Of a stretch of 7,742 nt of DNA, positions 1-6,283 are shown one piece after another; within the stretch, counting starts at the first letter, position 1, and each line of letters opens with the position of its first letter. This DNA is from Bacteriovoracaceae bacterium UBA6144 (lineage in GTDB: Bacteria > Bdellovibrionota > Bacteriovoracia > Bacteriovoracales > Bacteriovoracaceae). The notes under the pieces were generated by a model that saw only the letters and a program-made list of their open reading frames with translations, was not told where the DNA came from and made no database searches. Location: positions 1 through 7,742 of the forward strand of contig DIVA01000083.1 of the NCBI GenBank assembly GCA_002435705.1, read 5' to 3'. The translations under genes were made by a program, and so were the position numbers.

Positions 1-548
1 TTGCGGTGAGGATCACTCCACTTCACAAAATGTCTGCCCCCTTCGAGGTCACCGAATTCAATTTTATTTCCGTTCGACAAGAGCTGAGGATAACTTTTTT
101 TATCAGCGATCAGAGTGGTGGAGTACTTGGCCATCACATCCGGGCGATCGATGAAATAAGTAATCTTTCTAAAACCCTCAGGTTCACATTGCGTACAGAG
201 GATATTGCCCGAAAGATAAAACCCCTCGAGAGCGGTATTGGTGAAGGGATTAATGGTGTTGTGAATCTCCACCTGCACCTCTGACTGAGTCATGTTGTGA
301 AGAACAATCCGATCGTTAGAAAGACTAAATTCAGATGAAGTAAGCTCAACCCCAGCCACTAGAATTTTCTTGAGTGTCATCCCCTCGCCCATGAGTTCCA
401 GATGAGTGGAGTCAGACTGACGAAGAATACGCATGACACTTTTCACCTCTGTGCGATCAGAGAAGATATCGAGTGTGAGATCAATTGAGTCCACGACAAA
501 TGGAGGAGCTTTATAATCACGTAGGTAGATTGTTTGTGGACCTTTCAT
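1..548 (-). CDS. pepN: Aminopeptidase N (M1 family), N-terminal part, cut by window edge
   Basis: Reading the minus strand from the ATG at 548 gives 182 uninterrupted codons to the window edge. The product closely resembles the N-terminal beta-sandwich domain of E. coli-type PepN, a cytosolic zinc aminopeptidase that removes N-terminal residues from peptides. Recognisable stretches are YLRDYKAPPF near residues 8-17, NTALEGFYLSG at about 104-114, CTQCEPEGFR at 118-127, TYFIDRPDV at 130-138 and LLSNGN at 156-161. Gln120 and Glu122 match the residues that hold the substrate amino group in E. coli PepN (Q119, E121). The HExxH zinc site would lie beyond the edge; full-length members are about 870 residues. 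A strong GGGAGG site lies 4 nt upstream of the ATG, inside the preceding gene, whose TGA overlaps this ATG as ATGA. Translational coupling is therefore likely. Confidence 0.95.
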   Translation of the reverse strand, partial: MKGPQTIYLRDYKAPPFVVDSIDLTLDIFSDRTEVKSVMRILRQSDSTHLELMGEGMTLKKILVAGVELTSSEFSLSNDRIVLHNMTQSEVQVEIHNTINPFTNTALEGFYLSGNILCTQCEPEGFRKITYFIDRPDVMAKYSTTLIADKKSYPQLLSNGNKIEFGDLEGGRHFVKWSDPHR

Positions 549-1345
549 AGAACCTCCCAGAGTACTTTATAAGATGAATGATTACGAATATTGATCACTC
601 CCTGGGAGAAAAGAAGATACTGGCCTTTGATACCAATCAGCTTGTCTTCGATGACTGGAACTTTATCCAGCCCGAGGGATTTAATTTTTTCAGGATAAAC
701 TTTGACCGGATAGTGAAAGCGATACTCCTCCACTGTCATGACTTCAGTGATGTATCTTTTGATCTCCGGATCCACCAACTTTAACAGACGCTGAGCCTCT
801 GCTTTAAGATCTATCAACTCAGGATCCCCTTTCAGCATCCGCTGCCAGTTGGTTTTATCGGCCACATGCTGGGAGAAAGCCTTCTCGACCAAACCCGAAT
901 CAAGGCGCGAAGACACTTTAAAAATTGGAAGTGCTTGTGTGGCCCCTTGATCCATCCAGCGTGTGGGGACTTGTTTTTCACGGGTGATCCCCACTTTCAG
1001 AGCCGAAGAGTTAGCCAGATAAACCACATGAGGCTTCAGGCAATGCTCCTCACCCCACTGAGGCTCACGGCAGGTGCCTTGAGCGTAGTGACACAACTCT
1101 GGTTTCACAATACAGATATCACATTCAGCAAGCTTGAGTGTGCACGGGTAGCAGTAGCCTTGGTTCCAAGATTTTTTTGTTTTTTTGCCACAGTTTGAGC
1201 AGGTAATAACATCTAAGTAACTCAGTCTAATGTTCGCACCAATCAAAGAATTGAGTTCAATCTCCGAGTCATCTAAGCGGAGATGATACTGGACTGTTTC
1301 AGCATGTGATACTTTCATTTTCGATAGATGGCCTTCTATCCGCAC
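545..1345 (-). CDS. DUF2797-family zinc-ribbon protein, coupled to pepN
   Basis: A 266-residue protein of unknown function that I recognise as DUF2797-like. A Cys pair C49-x2-C52 with C65-x2-C68 looks like a zinc ribbon. A second cluster (C75, C78, C85, H86, C92, H101, C102) could hold another metal. A conserved core follows: HVVYLANSS (106-114), LKVGIT (116-121), PTRWMDQGA (127-135) and GLVEKAFSQH (151-160). This order resembles the GIY-YIG fold of the T5orf172/MUG113 kind; that relation is my inference. The start is GTG at 1345, chosen because GGAG sits 5 nt upstream; the next Met (residue 10) lacks a well-spaced site. The stop overlaps the pepN start by 4 nt (ATGA), so the two are almost certainly cotranscribed. 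From memory, unchecked, DUF2797 genes also lie near pepN in some gammaproteobacteria. Confidence 0.88.
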   Translation of the reverse strand: MRIEGHLSKMKVSHAETVQYHLRLDDSEIELNSLIGANIRLSYLDVITCSNCGKKTKKSWNQGYCYPCTLKLAECDICIVKPELCHYAQGTCREPQWGEEHCLKPHVVYLANSSALKVGITREKQVPTRWMDQGATQALPIFKVSSRLDSGLVEKAFSQHVADKTNWQRMLKGDPELIDLKAEAQRLLKLVDPEIKRYITEVMTVEEYRFHYPVKVYPEKIKSLGLDKVPVIEDKLIGIKGQYLLFSQGVINIRNHSSYKVLWEVL

Positions 1346-1476
1346 AATAACTCCAGAGTAAAATAATTTTTTTTGAAAAAAAAATTACCTCAGATTAATT
1401 TTCTCTCAACTCTAGGTCAGATTGCTCCGAAATTAAAGTACCAGTCATTTAACATTTAGTTATCAAGGAAGGTATT
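1346..1476. promoter_or_regulatory. Divergent intergenic region with T8-G-A9 tract
   Basis: This 131-bp gap separates two genes transcribed away from each other, so it should contain promoters for both the DUF2797/pepN unit and the lipoprotein gene. It is AT-rich, and 1367-1384 is eight T, one G, nine A. Such tracts can bend DNA or act as UP elements. I could not find a convincing -35/-10 pair with 16-18 nt spacing on either strand, so no individual promoter is called. Confidence 0.5.
1351..1355 (-). promoter_or_regulatory. Shine-Dalgarno site supporting a GTG start
   Basis: The minus strand reads TGGAG followed by TTATT and GTG. This 5-nt spacing decides the GTG at 1345 as the start of the DUF2797 gene over the ATG nine codons further in. 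Confidence 0.6.
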
Positions 1477-2133
1477 ATGAAAACTGTTTCACGTTATACG
1501 CGTACGCTGCTGCTGGGTATCGTCGCTCTCATTGCTGTGAGTTGCGGCTCACAACCCAGCGTTCCAGAAATCCCAGGCATGAAAGGCCCATTTTTTAACG
1601 TTATGGACGGAAAAGTGCTCATCTCGATGACTTTCGATAACCTCGAAATCATCGGCGGCGGCAGATTCCCACTTTCAAAAATGCCTAATAGCTTCATTGA
1701 GCTCTCACCTGGTCAAACCGGTGGAACCTTTTTGCAAGTTTCACTCGATATTGCCGACATCGACAATAACGATTGGGGCCTAGTGGATCCGACAGCACTT
1801 CCAGGCGGTCGTCCTCTTCCAGGTGTGGTTGGCGGAAGACTTCCGGCCATCGCTGTGAATGTCCCAAGTTTGAAGGATACAACTTTCTACGTCTCTAAGC
1901 AGATCTTTGGTTTCTTCATTCCTTTCAAAATCGGCTCACCTGGTGCAGTTCTTACTTTCCGTATCTTCATGGAAGACAAGCACATTGGTAACGTCTCTCT
2001 TGTGGGTGAAGATCAGCGTGGTGAAAACAGCGGTATGTTGATGCTCATGAACCTCGATCGCAACTCGAAGGCTCGTCTGCAGAAGCTTATCGACTTCTCA
2101 AAACAGTCAAAAAACCGCGGCAAACTCTTCTAA
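1477..2133 (+). CDS. Predicted lipoprotein of unknown function
   Basis: 218 residues, no family recognised. The N-terminus has basic residues, a hydrophobic stretch (LLLGIVALIA, 11-20) and a lipobox-like VSC, so Cys23 would be lipidated by signal peptidase II. Gly at +2, rather than Asp, suggests outer-membrane sorting by the E. coli rule. The mature part has no further Cys, a Gly/Pro-rich segment at about 105-121, alternating hydrophobic stretches suggesting beta strands, and a basic C-terminal tail (about 195-218). The ATG has an excellent AAGGAAGG site at 1465-1472, 4 nt upstream. A strong intrinsic terminator follows directly, so the gene is probably monocistronic. The strong ribosome site plus strong terminator suggest, but do not prove, an abundant product. 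The lipobox is slightly weak because Ala sits at -3. Confidence 0.85.
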   Translation: MKTVSRYTRTLLLGIVALIAVSCGSQPSVPEIPGMKGPFFNVMDGKVLISMTFDNLEIIGGGRFPLSKMPNSFIELSPGQTGGTFLQVSLDIADIDNNDWGLVDPTALPGGRPLPGVVGGRLPAIAVNVPSLKDTTFYVSKQIFGFFIPFKIGSPGAVLTFRIFMEDKHIGNVSLVGEDQRGENSGMLMLMNLDRNSKARLQKLIDFSKQSKNRGKLF

Positions 2134-2159
2134 GACTTGCCTTAAGTTACTTGAACTAC

Positions 2160-2191
2160 GAGGGGCCTCTACGGGGGCCCCTTTCTTTTTT
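2160..2191 (+). terminator. Intrinsic terminator after the first lipoprotein gene
   Basis: A perfect 7-bp GC-rich stem, AGGGGCC (2161-2167) with GGCCCCT (2176-2182), encloses an 8-nt loop and is followed by TTTCTTTTTT. It begins 27 nt after the stop codon and should separate this gene from the ankyrin-repeat gene. Confidence 0.85.
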
Positions 2192-2236
2192 ACACACTTT
2201 CCCTCCTGCCCCCAACTAAAGCCTTAGTATTAAGTC

Positions 2237-3388
2237 ATGAAAACTATCTTGTGTTGCCTGCTCCTCATCATGGGTGCCTGTGGAAAGAAGATGACCACTC
2301 GCTCAGATGCGCGTTTAGAGAGTCTGACGCCCGAACAGGAGCGTCTGAGTGCTGAAGACTCACTCATCAGGGCCGTGGAAAGCAATGACCTTACGACTGC
2401 CACAGGTTTTGCTCGCCGCGGACTTAGTCTTGATCTGGTGATGAAACCCTCAGGCCATACCCTTCTCACTTATAGTCTTGAAGAAAATATGCTTCCCATG
2501 GCCGAGATGCTTTTGGAATTTGGGGCCCGGGGCAATCGCTTCGATGACCGTGGCATTCATCCTCTCTTTATTGCCATTGAAAGCGGTGATCTCAATATCG
2601 TGAGAGCACTCATGATGAACGGTGCGCAGATGAATATTCAAGACTCAAATTTTTCAACTCCTCTCATCCATGCGGTAAAACACAGAAGAAATGATATTGC
2701 TTATCACCTGCTTGATGCTGGCGCCGATATCACGGTGCTGGATTCCAATGGCAGGAATGCTTTTGACTATGCTCAGGAACTCAAACTCGACAGTCTTGCG
2801 CTCTCCCTCTACTTGCGCTCAAGTTTGGTTGAGGATCTGGATAACTTCGATCTGCTGATGAGCCTTTTGGATCAGGGCATGACTCGTAACATTTCAGATA
2901 TCGTGACTAAAAACCCAGGAATACTTAACCGCTTCATTAACCCAGGGCCTGTAACTGTGGCCGCAAGAATTAAGAGTGAAGAGAAGTCTCTTGAGGTGAT
3001 AAAACTTTTTGTGAGTCTGGGTGAAGACGTCAATGGTCGCTACAAAGAAAATGTGCCTCCCCTGGCGGTGGCGGCCAGTCTGGGTCGCATCAACACACTT
3101 GATTATCTTCTTAGTCAGGGTGCAGAAGTGATGAAGTTAGATCATAAGGGTGAGTCAGCACTGATTTATGCCATCAGAAGCCGTGAAGCCGGAGCCGTAA
3201 AATTTCTGCTCAAGAAACAAGCCGAGAAAAATTATAAATTTGAACTCAATGAAAATAATGGAAAGGTGAAGGCTTGTGACGTGGCCCGACAGGTCAGGGC
3301 CGCTTCTCTCACATCCAAAGATAGAGAGAGAAGCGAAAAAGTCATGTGGGAGCTTGGTTGCGGTCTGCGTTGGCTGCTTTCTTGGTAA
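2237..3388 (+). CDS. Ankyrin-repeat lipoprotein
   Basis: 383 residues. A short hydrophobic signal ending in IMGAC points to lipidation at Cys15; Gly at +2 suggests the outer membrane. Two runs of ankyrin repeats follow. The first comprises a degenerate repeat at about 41-71, then 73-104, 105-137, 138-170 and a partial one at about 171-194. After a helical linker (about 195-235), the second comprises about 240-272, 273-304 and 305-335. Typical pieces are GHTLLTYSLEENM, TPLIHAVKHRRND, LLDAGADI and LAVAASLGR. Ankyrin repeats bind protein partners; the partner is unknown. A periplasmic or surface location is inferred from the lipobox. No good Shine-Dalgarno site precedes the ATG, but the signal peptide fixes the start because the next Met lies inside the hydrophobic stretch. 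The last 47 nt overlap the convergent ampG gene. Confidence 0.87.
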   Translation: MKTILCCLLLIMGACGKKMTTRSDARLESLTPEQERLSAEDSLIRAVESNDLTTATGFARRGLSLDLVMKPSGHTLLTYSLEENMLPMAEMLLEFGARGNRFDDRGIHPLFIAIESGDLNIVRALMMNGAQMNIQDSNFSTPLIHAVKHRRNDIAYHLLDAGADITVLDSNGRNAFDYAQELKLDSLALSLYLRSSLVEDLDNFDLLMSLLDQGMTRNISDIVTKNPGILNRFINPGPVTVAARIKSEEKSLEVIKLFVSLGEDVNGRYKENVPPLAVAASLGRINTLDYLLSQGAEVMKLDHKGESALIYAIRSREAGAVKFLLKKQAEKNYKFELNENNGKVKACDVARQVRAASLTSKDRERSEKVMWELGCGLRWLLSW

Positions 3389-4592
3389 GGATCGGGATCA
3401 GCATCATGCCCGGAGCGGCGATGAGAGTGCAGAAAATAAAAAAGTTACTCCACCCAAACCACTGAGAAAAATACCCAGAAGGTGCAGCCAAAAGTGTTCG
3501 CGGCAGGCTCATCACGGCGGTCAAAAGAGCGTATTGAGTGGCGGTGAATTTCTTATTGGTCATACTGGCCATGAAGGCACTATAAGCACTCGTTCCCATT
3601 CCGGCCGTGAGATTTTCAAAAGCAATCACCACCGTCAAAAGCATAATCGAGACTTCATTCATGGCGAGGATTGAAAAGCCCGCAGTAGAAATGGCCTGGA
3701 GAAATCCAAAGAGCCACAGCGACCTCAAGGTCCCCAGTCTGAAAGCGAGGATTCCCCCGATGATTCCGCCGAAGATTAAGCAAAATAAACCCACGCCTTT
3801 TACCACTGCTGCAATTTCAGTTTTGGTGTAGCCCTTCAAGAGCATGAAGGGTGTGGTCATGTTCGCGGCCATGGTATCGCCGACTTTATACAAAACAATA
3901 AATGATAAAACGAGCAGGGCCCCATCCCGCTTAAAAAACTCCATGAAAGGACCAACGACCGCCTCTTTGAGCGAGCGCGGCTTGGGCATTTGAGTGTCTT
4001 CTTTGGGAGCGATAAGTGTGATGACAATTCCTGCGGCCATGGCCCCTGCCATGAGACGGTAAACCAAAGCCCAATTCGCCGTGCCATCAGGCATTTTATA
4101 AATATCGGCCAGCCACAAAGCCATGGCCCCCGCCACTAATGTTCCTAAACGATAGCCGACCACATAGAGAGACGAGCCCAAAGCCAGCTCATCCTCACCT
4201 AAGATCTCTCGGCGGTAGGAATCGATCGCAATGTCTTGCGAGGCCGAAAAGAATGCAACCACAAAAGCGGTTAAAGCAATCGCTGTCAGTTGCATCGCCG
4301 GCTCAAAGGTAGAAAGGGCAAAGAGAGCAGCCACCAAGCTGACTTGAGTAAGGAGCATCCAACCCCTGCGGCGACCTGGCCAGAGTTGAAAACGATCCAT
4401 CAAAGGGGCCCAGAGAAATTTTAAAGAGTAAGGCATTGAGACGAGAGAAAACATCCCGATGGTCGCCAGAGAGACACCCTCTTCGGTCATCCATGCTTGG
4501 AGAGTGGAGCCGATCAAAAGCAGAGGCACACCAGCCGCGTAGCCCATCAGAAGAGTAATGAGCATGCGAAGACTAAAGATTTTTTTTAACAT
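3342..4592 (-). CDS. ampG: AmpG-type muropeptide permease (major facilitator superfamily)
   Basis: 416 residues, about 12 predicted membrane helices, in the inner membrane. AmpG imports GlcNAc-anhydro-muropeptides from the periplasm for cell-wall recycling, and in many Gram-negatives this affects beta-lactamase induction. Matches to E. coli AmpG are clear: GSTLQAWMTEEGV (28-40), KFLWAPLMDRF (58-68), GRRRGWML (73-80), SASQDIAIDSY (116-126), GYRLG (146-150), LYKVGDT (234-240) and ENLTAGMGTSA (326-336). It is shorter than the roughly 490-residue E. coli protein, lacking the last two helices. The ATG at 4592 lies 11 nt after the stop of the methyltransferase gene, and its likely AGGG ribosome site overlaps that stop, so the two form one unit. 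The 3' end overlaps the ankyrin gene tail-to-tail. The substrate is inferred from family resemblance; the neighbours do not identify it. Confidence 0.92.
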   Translation of the reverse strand: MLKKIFSLRMLITLLMGYAAGVPLLLIGSTLQAWMTEEGVSLATIGMFSLVSMPYSLKFLWAPLMDRFQLWPGRRRGWMLLTQVSLVAALFALSTFEPAMQLTAIALTAFVVAFFSASQDIAIDSYRREILGEDELALGSSLYVVGYRLGTLVAGAMALWLADIYKMPDGTANWALVYRLMAGAMAAGIVITLIAPKEDTQMPKPRSLKEAVVGPFMEFFKRDGALLVLSFIVLYKVGDTMAANMTTPFMLLKGYTKTEIAAVVKGVGLFCLIFGGIIGGILAFRLGTLRSLWLFGFLQAISTAGFSILAMNEVSIMLLTVVIAFENLTAGMGTSAYSAFMASMTNKKFTATQYALLTAVMSLPRTLLAAPSGYFSQWFGWSNFFIFCTLIAAPGMMLIPILTKKAANADRNQAPT

Positions 4593-4603
4593 GCAGCAAA
4601 GCC

Positions 4604-5728
4604 CTAGAGGAAAGTTGGTTTGGCGTAATCAAAAACATTATTGACTAAAATTTTTCTTTTTATTTTTTTTGAACGCAGTCCAAAGTTAATTTTTTTAATC
4701 GACTCACCCAAGGCCATGGCTAAAAGTGGCGGAACGGCATTCCCGATCTGCTTGAACTGCGCCGTCAAAGAGCCGGCGAAAACGAAGTCATTCGGGAAGC
4801 CTTGACAGGCAGCAGCTTCTCTTGGGGTAAGGTAGCGGGGCTCTTTAGGGTGGTAGTAGCTCGTCCGCGAAGTCAGAATCGTGGGAGCTGGCTTATTCCA
4901 TGGGAGACGCTGCAAGCGTGTCTGACGGAAGCGTCCTTCTCTCAAAGACTCCCAGTCCACATCAAACCAAAGTTTTTTGGGAAGATATTTTTTTTCATCA
5001 TCAGGATAACGAATGCCCGCTCCCGCAGGAATGAACTTTAACCGTTCGCGGTCTTCAATGTTTTTGAGTTCAGCTAGTTTCGGCTGATGGTTATGAGTCT
5101 GCCCCTGAGCATTTTTAAAGCTCTTGAATACTTCCCGCACTGTCACCAGTTGCTTCTTGCCCCGCACGCCATGGGTTGGCTTGGGAAAGAGACACTCTCC
5201 CCCTTTGACTCCCATGATGATCGTGCGGCGTCTCATTTCTGGCACCCCGTACTCTTCAGCACTCATCACACGGGCCTCCATGGTGTAACCCAGGCGCTCA
5301 AACTGATCAAAAATTTTGGCGAGGATGGGCGCATTTTTTTTCGCCACAAGCCCCGTCACATTCTCAAATAAAATCACTTTGGGATTGGTCACCTTGACCA
5401 CTCTGACAAACTCACGAAAAAGTTGATTGCGCTCGTCCTCTACCACTCCTCGACCCACAGTTGAGAAGCCTTGGCAGGGCGGTCCTCCGACCACCATATC
5501 GACACTGCTTGTGCCGATCAAAGACTTGAGGGTCTTGGCATCCAGTTTTTTGATATCCCCATTCCAGCCTTGGGCCTTGGGGTGATTGAGCTTGAAAGAG
5601 GCAATCGCCGCCGGCTCCATGTCCACGCCCAGCAGGCAGTCATGTCCGGCCATCTCCAGCCCATAAGAGAGTCCCCCGCATCCACAAAAAAGATCGATGA
5701 AGGTCAAACTATTTTTTTTCTTAGACAC
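4604..5728 (-). CDS. DNA (cytosine-5)-methyltransferase
   Basis: 374 residues with the ordered motifs of C5-cytosine methyltransferases, which transfer a methyl group from S-adenosylmethionine to cytosine in a specific DNA site. Motif I is DLFCGCGGLSYGLE (12-25). Motif IV is GGPPCQGFS (81-89) with catalytic Cys85. Motif VI is ENV (122-124). Motif VIII is VPEMRRR (162-168). The target-recognition region covers about 185-290. Motif IX is TPREAAACQGFP (301-312) and motif X is QIGNAVPP (327-334). A basic tail follows. In motif VIII the usual Gln of QxRxR is Glu164. The start is GTG at 5728, because an in-frame TAA lies two codons upstream and the next Met is past motif I. No restriction endonuclease, Vsr nuclease or specificity gene is adjacent, so it looks like an orphan methylase. 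The recognition sequence cannot be read from the protein. ampG follows in the same unit. Confidence 0.95.
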   Translation of the reverse strand: MSKKKNSLTFIDLFCGCGGLSYGLEMAGHDCLLGVDMEPAAIASFKLNHPKAQGWNGDIKKLDAKTLKSLIGTSSVDMVVGGPPCQGFSTVGRGVVEDERNQLFREFVRVVKVTNPKVILFENVTGLVAKKNAPILAKIFDQFERLGYTMEARVMSAEEYGVPEMRRRTIIMGVKGGECLFPKPTHGVRGKKQLVTVREVFKSFKNAQGQTHNHQPKLAELKNIEDRERLKFIPAGAGIRYPDDEKKYLPKKLWFDVDWESLREGRFRQTRLQRLPWNKPAPTILTSRTSYYHPKEPRYLTPREAAACQGFPNDFVFAGSLTAQFKQIGNAVPPLLAMALGESIKKINFGLRSKKIKRKILVNNVFDYAKPTFL

Positions 5729-5736
5729 GTCTTAAA

Positions 5737-5741
5737 TCCCC
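5737..5741 (-). promoter_or_regulatory. Probable ribosome site for the methyltransferase GTG start
   Basis: The minus strand reads GGGGA, 8 nt before GTG at 5728. Together with the in-frame stop just upstream, it supports this start. Confidence 0.5.
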
Positions 5742-5750
5742 GCAAAATTT

Positions 5751-5759
5751 TCTATAACA
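5751..5759 (-). promoter_or_regulatory. Possible extended -10 promoter for methyltransferase/ampG
   Basis: The minus strand reads TG-T-TATAGA, an extended -10 form with five of six -10 bases matching sigma-70 consensus. No good -35 hexamer sits 16-18 nt upstream; a TTGAGA lies about 20 nt away, which is too far. Transcription would begin about 15 nt before the GTG. Confidence 0.35.
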
Positions 5760-5825
5760 CTAGTCTAAGTAAGCCCTCTCAAGGATGTCTACTTTAAAGA
5801 CTTTCGTTAGGTATATCGAACATTT

Positions 5826-5854
5826 CTGACGAGGAAAATTTGTGTTGTTATAAT
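5826..5854 (+). promoter_or_regulatory. Sigma-70-type promoter for the HiPIP gene
   Basis: CTGACG at 5826-5831 (four of six -35 bases) and a perfect TATAAT at 5849-5854 are separated by 17 nt. A TG one base upstream of the -10 (5846-5847) makes it an extended -10 element. Transcription should start near 5861, giving a leader of about 39 nt before the ATG at 5900. Confidence 0.75.
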
Positions 5855-5899
5855 TGCTCCATCAAATAAATTAACTTCAATCCAACAAAGGAATGAAAA

Positions 5900-6205
5900 A
5901 TGAAACGTCGTGATTTTCTCAAAAAAACTCTTCTCGCTTCTGCCTTCGTCACAGTCGTCGGCCGCGTCGCTGGTCTAGCGAACACAGCTCTTGCTAACGT
6001 CACATGGGTGGCCGCTGGGAAGCTTGGTTATAAAGAAGTAGCTCCGGCCAATATGGTAGCTGCCAAAAAACAATGTACGACTTGCAAGTACTACACGGCT
6101 GACGGGAAAGCGGGAGCCGATGCTGGGAAGTGTACTCTTCCGGCCATGAAAGGCGGTTATGTGAAGGGTGCTGGCTATTGTAATATGTGGATGAAGAAAG
6201 CTTAA
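5900..6205 (+). CDS. High-potential iron-sulfur protein (HiPIP), Tat-exported
   Basis: 101-residue precursor. HiPIPs carry one [4Fe-4S]2+/3+ cluster and shuttle electrons in the periplasm. The N-terminus RRDFLKK (3-9) is a twin-arginine signal followed by a hydrophobic stretch; cleavage is likely after ALA at about residue 32. This fits export of a protein folded with its cofactor. The four cluster ligands are C59-x2-C62-x15-C78-x15-C94, close to family spacing. LGYKEVAP (42-49) carries the Tyr conserved near the cluster, and GYC (92-94) replaces the common GWC. The ATG has AAAGGA at 5887-5892, 7 nt upstream. A strong promoter and a strong terminator bracket the gene, so it is a single-gene unit. 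No cytochrome or oxidoreductase partner is adjacent. Confidence 0.93.
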   Translation: MKRRDFLKKTLLASAFVTVVGRVAGLANTALANVTWVAAGKLGYKEVAPANMVAAKKQCTTCKYYTADGKAGADAGKCTLPAMKGGYVKGAGYCNMWMKKA

Positions 6206-6233
6206 TTCACTGCGACTAAGATAATTCGTATTG

Positions 6234-6261
6234 AAGCCTCTCTTCGGAGAGGCTTTTTTAT
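6234..6261 (+). terminator. Intrinsic terminator with UUCG tetraloop after HiPIP
   Basis: A perfect stem GCCTCTC (6236-6242) with GAGAGGC (6247-6253) closes a TTCG loop through a C-G pair, an exceptionally stable tetraloop. Two further A-T pairs extend the stem, and six T follow at 6254-6259. Confidence 0.93.
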
Positions 6262-6264
6262 TTA

Positions 6265-6283
6265 ACTGACAGTTTTTGTCAGT
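6265..6283. repeat. Perfect 7-bp inverted repeat, possible operator
   Basis: ACTGACA (6265-6271) and TGTCAGT (6277-6283) are exact reverse complements around a 5-nt GTTTT spacer. The repeat lies just after the HiPIP terminator and ends on the first base of the likely -35 box of the protease promoter, a typical place for a dimeric regulator to bind. It could instead be a minor hairpin; no long T tract follows it. Confidence 0.5.

Noticed and set aside
6..284. Plus-strand open frame of 92 codons at the left edge
   Set aside because: It is antisense to the clearly recognisable pepN coding sequence and its product resembles nothing.
866..1198. Plus-strand open frame of 110 codons
   Set aside because: It lies entirely antisense to the DUF2797 gene, which has the conserved motifs and a proper ribosome site.
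3276..3674. Plus-strand open frame of 132 codons crossing the ankyrin gene end
   Set aside because: It is a frame-shifted shadow of the ankyrin gene and antisense to ampG; its composition is unlike a protein and it has no ribosome site.
4656..4680. T-rich stretch near the methyltransferase 3' end as a terminator
   Set aside because: It encodes the Lys-rich C-terminal tail on the minus strand and no stem precedes it.
5471..5797. Plus-strand open frame of 108 codons
   Set aside because: It is antisense to methyltransferase motifs I to IV, which are certain coding sequence.
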